NCBI GenBank assembly: GCA_030544235.1
Contig: CM060461.1
Span: forward strand, 2,128,449-2,192,448
Direction of reading: 5' to 3'
Length of the DNA: 64,000 bases
Source of the DNA: Lepturacanthus savala
Lineage: Eukaryota; Chordata; Actinopteri; Scombriformes; Trichiuridae
Below are positions 1-13,500 of the stretch, piece by piece; position 1 is the stretch's first letter, and the number at the start of each line of letters is the position of its first letter. The notes beneath the pieces are model-generated. The model was not told the origin of the DNA, did no database searches, and saw nothing but the letters and a program-made list of their open reading frames with translations. The translations under genes were made by a program, and so were the position numbers.

Positions 1-2065
1 GTTACATGTTCTATAAATGTTCTATAATTGTCACATGTTATATAAATGTTACATGTTATATAAATGTTCTATAAATGTTATATGTTCTATCAATGTTCTA
101 TAAATGTTACATGTTCTATAAATGTTCTATAAATGTTACATGATCTATAAATGTTCTATAAATGTTACATGTTCTATCAATGTTATATAAATGTTATATG
201 TTCTATAAATGTTACGTTCTATCAATGTAATATAAATGTCACATGTTATATAAATGTTACATGTTCTATAAATGTTCTATAATTGTCACATGTTCTATAA
301 ATGTTACATGTTCTATAAATGTTACATGTTCTATAAATGTTCTATAAATGTCATATGTTCTATAAATGTTCTATAAATGTTGCATGTTTTATAAATGTTC
401 TATAAATGTTACATGTTCTATCAATGTAATTTAAATGTTACATATTCTATAAATGTTCTATAAATGTTATATGTTCTATAAATGTTACATGTTCAATCAA
501 TGTTCTATAAATGTTACATGTTCTATAAATGTTATATTAATGTCATATGTTCTATAAATGTTATATAAATGTCACATGTTCTATCAATGTAATATAAATG
601 TTACATTCTATAAATGTCACATGTTATATAAATGTAATATAAATGTTACATGTTCTATAAATGTCACATGTTATATAAATGTAATATAAATGTTACATGT
701 TCTATAAATGTTCTATAACTGTCACATGTTCTATAAATGTTACATGTTCTATCATTGTTATATAAATGTCATATGTTCTATAAATGTTATATAAATGTTA
801 CATGTTTTATAAATGTTATATAAATGTTACACGTTCTATAAATGTTACATGTTCTATCAATGTTCTATAAATGTTACATGTTCTATCAATGTCACATGTT
901 ATATAAATGTAATATAAATGTTACATGTTCTATAAATGTTCTATAATTGTCACATGTTCTATAAATGTTACATGTTCTATCAATCTAATATAAATGTTAC
1001 ATGTTCTATAAATGTCACATGTTCTATAAATGTTACATGTCCTATAAATGTTCTATAAATGTTACATGTTCTATCAATGTAATATAAATGTTACATGTTC
1101 TATAAATGTTACATGTTCTATAAATGTTCTATAAATGTTACATGTTCTATCAATGTAATATAAATGTTACATGTTCTATAAATGTCACATGTTATATAAA
1201 TGTAATATAAATGTTACATGTTCTATAAATGTTCTATAATTGTCACATGTTCTATAAATGTTACATGTTCTATCAATGTAATATAAATGTTACATGTTCT
1301 ATAAATGTTCTATAATTGTCACATGTTATATAAATGTTACATGTTCTATAAATGTTCTATAAATGTTACATGTTCTATCAATGTTCTATAAATGTTACAT
1401 GTTCTATAAATGTTATATAAATGTTACATGTTCTATCAATGTTCTATAAATGTTACATGTTCTATAAATGTTATATAAATGTCACATGTTCTATAAATGT
1501 TACATGTTCTATAAATGTTCTATAAATGTTACATGTTCTATAAATATTCTATAAATGTTACATGTTCTATCAATGTTATATAAATGTTATATGTTCTATA
1601 AATGTTACATGTTCTATCAATGTAATATAAATGTTACATGTTCTATAAATGTCACATGTTATATAAATGTTACATGTTCTATAAATGTTACATGTTCTAT
1701 CAATGTAATATAAATGTTACATGTTCTATAAATGTTACATGTTCTATAAATGTTCTATAAATGTTACATGTTCTATCAATATAATATAAATGTTACATGT
1801 TCTATAAATGTTCTATAATTGTGACATGTTATATAAATGTTACATGTTATATAAATGTTCTATAAATGCTACATGTTCTATCAATGTAATATAAATGTTA
1901 CATGTTATATAAATGTTCTATAAATGTCACGTTATATAAATGTTACATGTTATATAAATGTTCTATAAATGTTACATGTTCTATCAATGTAATATAAATG
2001 TTACATGTTGTATAAATGTTCTATAAATGTTGTATATTATATAAATGTTATATGTTCTATAAATA
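1..2065. repeat. AT-rich tandem satellite, 18-bp and 11-bp units
   Basis: About 2 kb made almost wholly of two interleaved units, an 18-bp one (ATAAATGTTACATGTTCT) and an 11-bp one (ATAAATGTTCT). Scattered variants include TATAT for TCTAT, CAATG for AAATG and CACATG for TACATG. Many units pair into a 29-bp composite. The array starts before the left edge, so its full length is unknown. It stops abruptly near 2065 in unique-looking sequence. There is no sustained open frame. Confidence 0.95.
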
Positions 2066-2354
2066 AGATACAGAGCGACAGCAGCAGAACAACCTGTCGC
2101 TGTCTGAGGAACTTTCTGAACAACACGTCTACTAAAAACACACCAAACACACGCGACACACACTGCTGAATACACACACTGTTTAGAGGTGGGTCCATGT
2201 GAGATCATCATACTCATGAAGTGGCGCCTTATGTTTGGTTCCAGGCCGACCAACCCCCCCCAACACACACACACAGGCTGAGTTACCATAAAGATGTGTC
2301 GACAGAATAATGAGGGCTGCATGATGCCCCGCTGACAACACAAATCATTACATC

Positions 2355-2391
<37 letters not shown>

Positions 2392-3480
2392 TATCTACAC
2401 CATACCTATAGATACACAGTATGCCTGTATGTGTGCAGCTCAATAACCCACCAGGTCTCAGATATGTGAAGGCACCAGTCATATTAGAGGCCAAATTACA
2501 TTAATCTCACAGTGTTTGTGTTATTTATTAGACATGTCATAGTTTTAGTAGGTTGTCTCATCTCAGAGGTCAACAGCAGTCTCAGTTTCTCTTCTTCCTC
2601 TTTTTTCCAACTGTGACCCCCAGTCAGTCATTTGATATACCCATTTATTCCTTGATAGGGTGACATGGTTTGCTGCAGCCAATCCCAGTGTACTTCAGGT
2701 GAAAACCACGAAGTTTATTAGAAGCTTTTTATTTAATAAACTTTATTTAGATCTAGTACATGTATAACAACTGGGAGGGGTCACTTTTCTCTAGCCAGGC
2801 TTCATATACGACAGATGACAGTCAGGTGGACTACAAAAGGTTTTATTTCTCCACCGCTGAGCTCAGCTAAGAAAGAAACAAACTAATTCTGGTTATATAA
2901 AGCACAAACACACACAAAAAAATATTACAGTGATCGTATAGTATATAACGTTTTTTTCAACATAGTCTGTTATGGCATAAATTTAAGAATCCATTTAACG
3001 TTCATACTAACTGGACCTCATGTGGGCTAATTGTTAGTATCTGACAGTTTATATCTCCTATAAGAGCTGAAACTCTGGAACTAAAATCCATCTCAGAACT
3101 TAAGATGTTCACCTGTAGAACAAAAAGCTGCTTAAAGAAACAACTAAACTGTTGTCATCATCTTTAATACAATGGAGAGTGAATGAGTGAATGTTTTATG
3201 TCATATCATTGTGGTAGAGTCCAACCAGGGACTGGAGTATAGAATTATCACCTAGCTATAAACTCTATCTGCATCACATCAGCTGCATTCATGGAACTAT
3301 GTCTGACTGCACTGTCCCTGTCAAATAAATCAATAAATATTATTAAGGGTTAACAAATTTATTTCAACCATTTCTTATTTTATAGCCAGTTCAGACGGTT
3401 CTTTAAACCAAACTTGAAATATCACTGCTTCCTTCTTTCTGTTCTCCATTGAGGGTTGTACAGTCAATTCTCTAACCAGA
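2066..3480. other. Non-coding stretch with a CA microsatellite
   Basis: No exon with splice signals or a recognisable protein was found. A (CA)n run lies at about 2357-2390, and a CA-rich, C-rich patch lies at 2230-2275. The short minus-strand frames here carry no recognisable domain. Confidence 0.6.
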
Positions 3481-3482
3481 GC

Positions 3483-4020
3483 ACATCAGCTCAAAGATCA
3501 TATATATGTATCTACATATTATTATTATTATATATGTTATTATATTAGATAATTGCGTCTCCACTCATAATAGTGCTGGTGACAATTTGATACAATGTTA
3601 ATGATAATGTTATATTGTTGTTAGCGTCTAATTATTAAAATGCTGCAGCAAAACATGTAAAATCATCACAGATATCTAGAGACTCATACAAGAATATGCT
3701 GATACCTACTATTAACTATTTGATTTATTTAATGGATGTTTCAAAGATTGGAATCTATGGTTTTGTGTTGCTATACTAAATATTAAAGAATAGAAAGTAC
3801 AAGAAAGTAATGACAGATGTACTTCAACAAAGGAAAATAAGGAAAAACAGAAACTTAGCAAAGTCATACAAAGACAACGTGACCAGTGTGTCTCCGTTAA
3901 GTTCAAACATTTATTCACTTTCCATCTCTCAATAAATCACACAAGTCTGTGAAGCTCTTGAGGGGCCACGGACAATGAGGGGCCGGCCCAGATTTGGGCC
4001 CCGGACCTTGGGTTGGACAT
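3483..4020 (-). mobile_element. Non-autonomous hAT-like element, copy 1
   Basis: One of four related 550-630 bp copies in the window (others near 10512, 47395 and 57625). All share a terminal block that reads, in the opposite orientation, TGTCCAACTCAAGGCCCGGG followed by an AAATCTGGGCC block. All also share a long middle section containing ATATCTAGAGACTCATACAA. This copy is reversed relative to the copy at 10512. It encodes no transposase. No clean target duplication was found here, so the ends are approximate; the superfamily call comes from the copy at 10512. Confidence 0.7.
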
Positions 4021-5390
4021 ATATGGGTTAGATGCAGCATCAATGCAGGAGAATGACACATGAACCACACAACACAGCAAAAGTCAAGCAGGAACTACAA
4101 CAACTGGACTAAATATGATGTGCAGTTACCATGACAACCAACAACAATATTGACAGAATGTAAACATGGACTTTACAGAATCCGACACAGTGACAATAAA
4201 TCCAGCCATGAACTGTAACAGGACATTTGGTGCTGAATATTTACTCACAAATGTCTCTGCTGTTACCTTATAAAATGATGGTTTTAAAGTTATGATCATG
4301 ACAGTGTTGGAATACAGGAGAACAGGACTCAAATACATGAGACTGAGACCAGAACAAGACCAAAAAAACATAGACAGGAACAATAACTTCAGCTGAAATA
4401 TGCAGCCTGGAGCAAGAGAGGGTGGCATGAACATGAAGCACAAACAACACACTGACAAAAGACAAGAGGAGAGTTGAATATATGCAGGAAAATGAGGTAA
4501 TGTACAAAGAAACAGGAAACACAAACCCATCACCAAAATAAAACTGAGGGTGGTGTGTCACAGGTGTTTTTTATAGAAATGACTGCCCTGGCAGTGGCAA
4601 CAAGCTTTAATTTTGTATTTTATTACATTGTTTAGGTTGAAATTTACACTAAATGTTTTATTTAACTGGTATTGTAAAAAAAATAATTAATAAAAACATG
4701 GGTTTTAGCTCGGCCCAGCTAGTGTTTTTTACCTCCTCCCTTTACCGGGAACTTATCAGTGTTTGATTTTATCTAAGGATTCATCAATAAATACATTTTT
4801 AGATGTGTACAACTCTTTATAGAAGAAGAATAGTGATTACAAATATACTGTAGGTGTTATTGTCATGGTATTAGCCTTCTCTGTTTTATATTTCCATTAA
4901 ACATAAAGCTCACTAACTTAGTTCACTTTAAATAAATTGTGGAATATCATTAGTTGATAGCATTAGCCGATGGCCCTGTTTATTTCACTTAGAACAGGAC
5001 TTGCTATGTGCTAGTACTGCATTATGTTATAATATGAATATAATAATGTCTTTAGTGATCAAACAACAGAATAATTACGATAAATACAATGTGTTATATC
5101 CACTGTTGTCTCGGCCAAATTGGGACAGTTTGCAACTCTTAGCTAACTCCATCACACCAATCAGTCAACGTGAACTAAGTTCGCAAGATTTATGTTTTAT
5201 TGAAATACCAAACAAGTGTAATAAGTAGACACTTGTCACTTAAATATATCTGACCAACAGTTCAATGGGAAGACTTCAAAACATTTTTGACTCTATTAAA
5301 AAAATCACTTCAAATTGACTGAGGAACTTTTTTTGTGATTGAATGCTAAATACACATATGTTTTACCCTTACTATGGCCCAAACAGAGCA
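4021..5390. other. Intergenic DNA without a recognised gene
   Basis: AT-rich sequence. The two overlapping minus-strand frames of 136 and 97 codons at 4126-4561 lack splice context, domains or family resemblance and are probably chance frames. Nothing else was recognised. Confidence 0.5.
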
Positions 5391-5394
5391 AGAA

Positions 5395-5580
5395 GGTTGC
5401 AGGTTCAAGACCTCCTTGGTCCTGGGTCTGGGACCTTTCTGTGTGGAGTTTCATGTTCTCTCTGTGTCTGGTGGGTTTTCTCCAGGTTCTCCAGCTTCCT
5501 CCCACAGTCCAAACACATGCTGAGGTTAACTGGAGACTCTAAAACACCATAGATAGGTATAAGCAGGTATAGAACATAAA
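5395..5580 (+). repeat. Dispersed repeat, LINE-tail-like (CCTCCCACAGTCC motif)
   Basis: Carries TCCAGCTTCCTCCCACAGTC and a following block with GGTTAACTGGAGACTCTAAA, ending in AAGCAGGTATAGAA. The same signature occurs in the palindrome arms and their right flank (40437-40690). Blocks of this type are abundant in fish genomes as tails of LINE-derived repeats. Assignment to a particular family is from memory and unverified. Confidence 0.55.
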
Positions 5581-7228
5581 TAAATGAATGAATTTTCTAT
5601 CCAAGTTTTGAGTTTCAAAGATTTTTTGACGTTCAAAAAATTTTGATTGAAGTGATTGTTTTTGGAAAATATTTTTTTTTTGTTTGAAGCAATTTCTTTT
5701 CCGATTAAATAATAAACGCAAATGTCCTACCCATAATACACCCAAACACAAATCAACATTACTTCAATCAAAAAAGTTGTTTCAAACAAAAAAAACTTCA
5801 TGTCTATCAAAGAAAAAAGTGTTTAAATACATTTTTTTTACATCTCAAACATATTTTTGCATTCAAATACTGCTTTTAACTAAAAAAAGATATTTTTATT
5901 AAAAATATATTTGTATGATAGAAGCATCAATGCATGAATATTAGCTCAATAAACTATATTCATCTCAAGTGATTAGCAAAAACAACATACCAGAAAACTG
6001 CCTCCATTAACAACCAAATAACATTAGAAGTGGAAATATAGTGCAATAAAGTTATATAAAATGAAAATTATAAAACAAATCATAAGAATTGTTTATATTT
6101 AGCATAAAAAGGTCATGGTCATATAAAGGTCATGATTACATTAATAATTCAACATGAAAGGAATTCACTGCATATAAAATGTATAAAAGAACAGAAAATA
6201 TACATATATATGAAAAGAAAACAAAAATCAATTGATTTTCACAGTGTTTGTGAGTATGTGACAACCATCTTTGAGTCCATCATCAGTACTACAGTATTTT
6301 ATGTTAATGTTTAGTCATGTACTGCCATTTTGATAATAAACATAAAATAGAATGATTTCTGCAAAACCTGGAAATTGGCAAAGCCTGATTACAGCTGTTA
6401 GTACTGCTGCTATGGAAGAACCAGAAAAACAGGTTATTAAGAATATCTTCAACATTGTGAGGGTTTAAATTACAGCTGAGTCCAGTTAGGGAGAAAAAGT
6501 GTTCAGGGCGTTTACTAAAGTAAAAATGTAATTACTGCCAAGTTATTGTAAAAGCAGTGAAGGTGGATCTAGTGTCAACTCATACATACATATACAGTTA
6601 TTTTAGTCCAGTGTTTCCTATCCTAGGGGTAGAGCCCCTCCAAAGGGTCAGCAGATAAATGTGAGGGGTCGTGAGATGAATAGAATAATTTATAGGACGT
6701 CAGAGAGATTCAAACCACTGGTTTCATCTTTAACATGTTGGTTTTAAAGCTTCTGGTATTATCACTGGCTCAAATCTGCATCTGAAGGAACTAAAGTTGT
6801 AGATAAATGTAGTGGAGAGAATAATAAAGTGGCTGCACATGGAAATACTCTAATAAGTTACAAGTACTTGAGTAAATCCACTTAGATACATTCCCCCTCT
6901 GGGTAAAGTCTTGGACTTCTTCCCTTCTTTACATGGCTGGTCCATCCTGTGTTTTCTGTTTCCCCACAATGCTTTGAGGAAAAGACTCAAAAAGCTGCAA
7001 ACATTTCAGTTCCACTTAGATTTGAAACAGGGGCTCTGTCCCAATCCCAATGCAGCTCTCAACCTGACCTAAACCTGACCTCAACCTGACCTCAGACTGA
7101 CCCCTCGACTGTGCGGCAACAGGACATTGATACGTCCAGTAGGGGACAGTAACGTATTACACATTAACACATTTTTGAATTTTTGGAGCTTTTCAAACAA
7201 AGTCTCTGAAAACATTGTTTGGATCAAT
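5581..7228. other. AT-rich intergenic DNA 3' of cyp7b1
   Basis: Strongly AT-rich. It contains no convincing exon and no recognised mobile element. It lies downstream of the cyp7b1 stop codon on the minus strand, so it may include the 3' UTR, but no convincing polyadenylation signal close to the stop was picked out. Confidence 0.5.
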
Positions 7229-7555
7229 GCTGCAACGATTAATTGATTAATCAATTATTTCCCAACTATTACATTAATCAGCAATTATTTTGATAAATAT
7301 AATCAATTTGAGTCGATTTTAAGAGGAACAGGTCTAAATTCTCTGGTTCCAGCTTTTCTTCTCTGATTATTTCCTAGTTTCTTTAGTCTCTATAATAGTA
7401 AACTGATGATCTTTGGGTTGTGGACTGTTGGTCTGGACAAAAAATTTTAGGTTGAATCTTCAGTTTTAGGAAATGCTGATACACAATTTACACACATTTT
7501 TGAACCAAACACCTAATTGTTTAATTGTTTCAATAATCAATAGATTAATCCACTA
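7229..7555. mobile_element. hAT-type MITE fragment
   Basis: Starts GCTGCAACGATTAATTGATT and ends with inverted-like ATCAATAGATTAATCCAC. This terminal style is typical of short non-autonomous hAT elements in fish. A related, shorter copy occurs near 33115-33302, and both share TTGGGTTGTGGACTGTTG. It sits directly 3' of cyp7b1 and has no coding capacity. Confidence 0.5.
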
Positions 7556-7568
7556 AGTGGGATCAGGT

Positions 7569-10500
7569 TTAATCTCCTCTGTGTGAAGCCCCTCTTCTCA
7601 GTCTGTAGCGGAACAGGATGTCTGTGGTCGGCAGCAGGATGCCGAGTCCGGCTCTGCTGGAGTCCGTGGTGGCTCTGTTCTGCCCGTCCACCAGCTGCAC
7701 GTCAAAGTACAGCAGCAGGAGACACAGGAACTGTTTGATCTCACTCATGGCCAAGTAGCGTCCCGGACACTTGGACGAGCCCGACCCGAACGGCATGCAG
7801 TAATACTTGAGCTTCTGTCCGTCCTTGTAGAAGTCCGTCTTTTCCCGGCCGTCCTGCACAAAGCGGTCAAATCGGAACGTCTGCAATAGTAGGAAAAGGT
7901 CAAGAATCAATCACTTCAACTTTACTGTCAATTCTCCACATATACAGGACACAAAGGAACTGAGAAGATGCTTCTCACTATCCCAAAGAGAAAGATAAAG
8001 ACGCAGAGGCACCACAGACAAGGTAAGACAAGTCATGTATGCATATATACTGTAAAATGACTGTAAAATGGTATATCAATATATAGAAAGTATTTATACA
8101 GTGCAAAAAGCAGAGGTTAATCCTAAATGTGGATAGTGAATAAATTAATTAATTACAAAAAATAAATCAGTTCTTCTTAATTATCATCAAGATAAGATCT
8201 TCTACAAGGATTTGTGGTGAAATTCACTTAAAATTTATGAAATAACAAAAAGGATGTGACTTTAAAGGTGTGGGGGAGGGGCTCGATGCACCTATGCACC
8301 GCCTGGACTCAGGGTGGGAGGCACAGACTTTGTGTTTGACTTCAATGCTCAAGTGGGCAATGACATTGAGGGTTGTGATTGGGAGTAACGGCCCCCTGAC
8401 CTGAGCCCGTCCATAGCAAACACCATGTTCAGCCATAAGGGTGTCTACATGTGCACTTGCCACTAGGACGCCCTTGGCCAACTGATCAACACCTGGTTCT
8501 CACACATTCTGTGAAGGTTTTCTGGGAACATCTGGCTGAATCTCCTGTCAGAAGTAGCGTCAACTCAGACCTCCGGGAGAGCCTCAGCCATGACCCAGGG
8601 ACTTTTAGCTTTATTTTGAAAGTGATGGTGGACGGTGCCTGTCATGGTGGCCACCCCTGAACCTGGTGGGGGACATTGACAGTGAGGGATGCTGTCAAGC
8701 TGAAGAAGAAGTCCTATAGGACCTTTTTGGCCTGTGGGCCTTCTGAAGCACCTTTTGTGGACAATGGTCAAATGCCGTGGAAGGGCATTCAACCATGTCC
8801 CTCAGGAAGTCCTGTGGGGGGTACGCCGGGAGTATGGTACTCAGTACTCAGTACCACCAAATCTGAGGCCATCTAAGCTGGAAAAGAGCAGAGTGCAGCC
8901 TCTCCAAAGGTCACAGTCCAGTGAAGCTGGGGAAGACCCAGGACACACTGGAGAGACTAGGGATGGATGGATGGATGGATGGATGGATGGATGGATGGAT
9001 GGATGGATGGGTGGATGGATGGATGGATGGGTGGCTGGGTGGGTGGCTGGTTGGATGGATGACACTTTTAATTTACTGTTTTTACTATTTTTAACCTGAG
9101 TCTTGTTTGATGTAATAAACTTTAAATGACCTTATTGAAATATTCTATTCCTTACAAAAGAAATCTCACCTAAAAATATTTAAAATAATTCTTTACAAAA
9201 CCTGAATGTGTGGCTTAAAATCCACCAATTTATCTGTTAGTTATTAACATAAAACCTTACACAATGTCCATTATTTACTTATTTGTTGATGTGTGAATCA
9301 AAGTGTGAATGAGCTTCAGAATGAAGGTGATGACAGTGATGAGTTCAGGGACTGATCAACAGTCTGTTCTACCTGCGGCTCGTCGTAAATCTCAGGGTCC
9401 AGGTGCATGCTCTGAGGATACAGGGCAATGATGTCGCCCTTCCTGATGGCCGCTGAGCGTTCGCGGTCCAGACGCAGGCTGAAGTCCTCCTGCGCCACCC
9501 GGATGTTCATGGAGCCAGACGACAGGCGGAGGCTCTCGCTGATGCAGCTCTCTGTGGAGGAGGATCAGGGCCAGTCAGCAACAATCTGCCATCAGTATGT
9601 GTACTGATTCAGCTCTGGTTCCTGTCTGGACCAGGACTAAAATATATCTGATGACTAAAACATCTCACAGATAAAGTTTAACTTTTTAACACATACGTAA
9701 TATGTCATTTTTCTACTGATATGGGTCTAAACAATAACATGAGATGCCACTGATGTTAGCTCAGCTTCTCTAATAACTTCAGATCCACATTTTTTTATCA
9801 GGAGCTGGATTATCCTCCCAGTCTGCTGATTAAAACCAGGGAAACAGCAGTTGTTCCATTCTGCTGTTTGGAGGCAGCAACATTTGGTTGTGGTTGTTAA
9901 AGTTAGCTCAGCTTTCACTGGTAGTAGTTTGAGATCCAGACATTCAGGAGGTTTTACTGGGAGACAGATTGTTGCAGATGTTTTTACCCCTTCTCCAAAC
10001 AAACAGACGCAGCAGCACTGTTACTTGAGCTAATGCTACTGTTAGCTCAGCTTGGTGCTATAATCATTTCAACCCACATGTAAAAAGGTGGCTTAAAACT
10101 GTGAAACAGTGATGCTGCTCACAGACACTGAAGCAGCTACAGGTCGTCAAAATGATTAGATTAAATAAAACATTTCAATTATAAATTCATAAAAAATACC
10201 AGAACTGTTTGAAATACATGATAATGAAAATACGCGACCCAACAACAGATCTAACAGGTTTGAGCCTAAAGTCAACAAACAGGAAACAGATCAGATGATT
10301 AGTAATGTCAATATATAAATAAATAGACTGGTGGTTTTGTTTCTGCTTGTTGAAATAATGAGTCCAAAGTGAGTTGATGGTGTGTTTTAAAGTAGAAATC
10401 TGGTGGTTGAACAGACTCAAATCAATGGCATGTTTGTCGTCTCAACACTTTCCAGTCACTTTACTTGTGATTCTGTTTGATTTATTTCATGGGTATTGAT

Positions 10501-13500
10501 TTCCTGTAAAGCATATGTGTCCAACTCAAGGCCCGGGGGCCCAAATCTGGGCCGCCACCTCATTTTCTGTGGCCCCTCAAGAGCTTCACAGAATTGTGTG
10601 ATTTATTGAGAGATGGAAAAGTGAATAAATGTTTGAACTTAACGACACGCAAAGACACGCTGGTCACGTTGTCTTTGTACGACTTTGTTAACTCTAAAAT
10701 CTTTTCTCAATGGGCCACGAAGGTTGTTTAAAAACAGGAAAGTTTCAGTTTTTCCTTATTTTCTGTCATTACTTTCTTGTACTTTCTATTCTTTAATATT
10801 TAGCATAGCAACACAAAACCATAGATTCCAATCTTTGAAAAATCCATTAAATAAATCAAATGGTTAATAGTGGTTATCAGCATATTCTTGTATGAGTCTC
10901 TAGATATCTGTGATGATTTTACATGTTTTGCTGCAGCATTGTAATAAGTAGACACTAACAACAATATAACATTATTTCTGCATCAGCAGAAGCAGCAAGA
11001 TTTTAAAATCTTAGCAAATTGTCACCAGCACTATTATGAGTGGAGAGACAATTATCTAATATAATAACATATATAATAATAATAATATGTAGATACATAT
11101 ATATTATCATATATATGATATATGAGTTTGACTCCCCTGCTGTAATGTATAATGCTGTAGTGTTTCACTAATATCTGTATAAATGTCGTCTCTTAGTGAA
11201 CAGAGATAAATGATGATGTCACAGAAGAACAGGAAGCAACATACCCAGAACGTGGAGCTTCTCCAGCTGCTCTCTGGTGAACGTCACGTCTCGGTCACTG
11301 CTGAACTTGACCTCACTGAGTTCCAGGACATCATGGATCTCCTGACGCACCACTGCCATGGCCTTGGGGTCACTCACCAGGTAATACATCGCCCAGAAGG
11401 AGGCGGGGGCAGTGTTCCCCACAGACGCCCAGAGCATGGCAAAGTGATGAGCTGAGGAGGAGGAGAAGGAGGTAAAAGTAGAACAAGTCATTCTTCTGAG
11501 ATATAAACTGTTCCCACACACAGTACAACAGAGCCCAGTAAAATAAAAGCCAGATGGATCATATAAACTTGAATCCATGTTCTCTCTCTACAACATGACA
11601 GTTACAGCATCTGTTTGCTATTAAACACAATCCAAGAGTCAATAAACTTCCAGAGACAAGTTAGTGTGTGGGAAAACACACTCAGGCTCGCTGGAGTTGC
11701 ACAATATAACAAGTCATCATCAAAAAACCATGAGCAAAGATGACTTCATATTGTTTCTGACATTTACTGTGTGTAAATGTCTGTGAAATGAATGATATAT
11801 TATTATTATTATGATATATTACTCATGGTGAACTTCTATAGTATCTGACATAATAAAACAGGTGAATGAGGGGGAATCTATTTGTTTTCTGTGAGTATTT
11901 TTGTGGGAAGTTATCAGTGTTAGGGGCCTTTGGTTTGCATGTTTCACATTTTATCATGAATGTGTCATGCGGTGAGAGACTCATCTGGTCTGGTCTGGTC
12001 TTTCTTTGACTTAAGAGCTGTAGGAGTTTCTGTCATTTGGTGTAACACAAGTATCATGTAACAACGACCAAAATCATTGGCTGAGTCCAAAATCGGCAAC
12101 TACTAACCTTGTAAGTAGTAGGCAAAAAATGAGAATCCACTATCTAGAAGGTCTGAATACATTAGTCAGCTTTCAACTGGATAGTTTACTATATCAGGTC
12201 ATAGTTTCTAATGTGCAAGCGAACCACACTACGTATCCCAGAAGTCACCGGGAGGGGCAATATGGTGGCTGCTGTAGTAGATCCAAATGTGCCTTCTACT
12301 GGCTAACTTCCTACACAGAAGCTACTACTGTGGTGTTGGAGTAGTAGGTTAGAAGGCAGTGATGCTAACTAGTAGCAGCTACTGGTTAGTAGGCAGTGAT
12401 GCAAACTAGTAGTAGCTACTCATTGTAGACAGTCATGTGATCGCAGGTCGTGTGACCCATACCTGACTAGTCTCAACACCTCAAAGTCTTGGTCTTTTCT
12501 TAGTCTCTGTCTGGTTCTCACTTGGTCTCAGTCTTGACTACAACACTACAGAACAATTTATTCTTCCAACAATTTATTATTTCCAAATAATCAGCATCTA
12601 CAAACAAAACAAACATCTTGTCCACTATATACTACCGTAGTTTTATCTTCTACCTCTTTAGTTTTATCTCCTATTCACTTTGTTTTATCTTTCACAAGCT
12701 TTAGTTTTATCTCCCACCCACGTTAATTTTGTCATCTACCCACTGTAGTTTTATCTTCTAACTGCTTTATTTCTTTCTTCAATCTGCTTTAATCTTCTCT
12801 TCTACCCGTTTCAGTTTTATCTTCTATCTGTTCTAGTTTTATCGTCTACCTGCTTTATCGACATCCGTGAGCGTGTCATACTGCTCGAACAGCTGAGATC
12901 TGGTCCTGATGAACTGTGAAGTGTTGGCCCAGTGCAGCATGCTCTGCGGCAGGAAGCAGCTGATGAGTTTCTCTCTGACGGCCTTGGTCCGTCCCAGCAG
13001 CCAGATGGGGAACTGAGCGATGAGCAGCGGGAACATGTTGTCAAAACAGGTGAAGTTCTCCCTCATAGCTTCCATCCCGCTGTGGCGCCTGGCGGCCGCC
13101 GGCCTCCCATACATGGTAAGGAACGTGGCCTCGAATATGACGGAGTTGCAGAAGTCGTACATAGCGGTGGTCTTCCAGCCACCCCCCTCGTCCCCTGGAT
13201 AGTCCAGGTGGTCCTGGCGGAACACCAGCATCAGGTTGCCCATGTTGCTCTCGATCAGCGGCGTGAGGTTGTCGCCCTGCAGCAGCTGGAAGGAGCGAGC
13301 GATCTGCTCCTTGAACTGGTTGCTGACCAGCGGCGGGTAGCCGAACGTGACCGGTGCCACCCTAGAGGAGAACTCGTGGAAGTCCAGCTGGCGGCCATGT
13401 TTGATGATGTTTGGATACAGTAAGGGGTCCATGACAAAGGTCATATATTTACCTGCAAACACACAACAGCTGAGTCACTGCAGCACATGATGGGGGCCTT

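Larger units (their letters stand above)
7881..9372. other. cyp7b1 intron 5, with RTE remnant
   Basis: The minus-strand donor GTAGAA is at 9367-9372 and the acceptor is just above 7880. The intron carries a Rex3/RTE-like LINE remnant with an ATGG tail (8270-9061). No additional exon was seen. Confidence 0.8.

Noticed and set aside
2090..2343. Minus-strand frame of 119 codons next to the left satellite
   Set aside because: Runs into the satellite at its end, contains CA-repeat-derived residues and matches no family.
13020..13423. Plus-strand frames over cyp7b1 exon 3
   Set aside because: Antisense shadows of a well-supported P450 exon.
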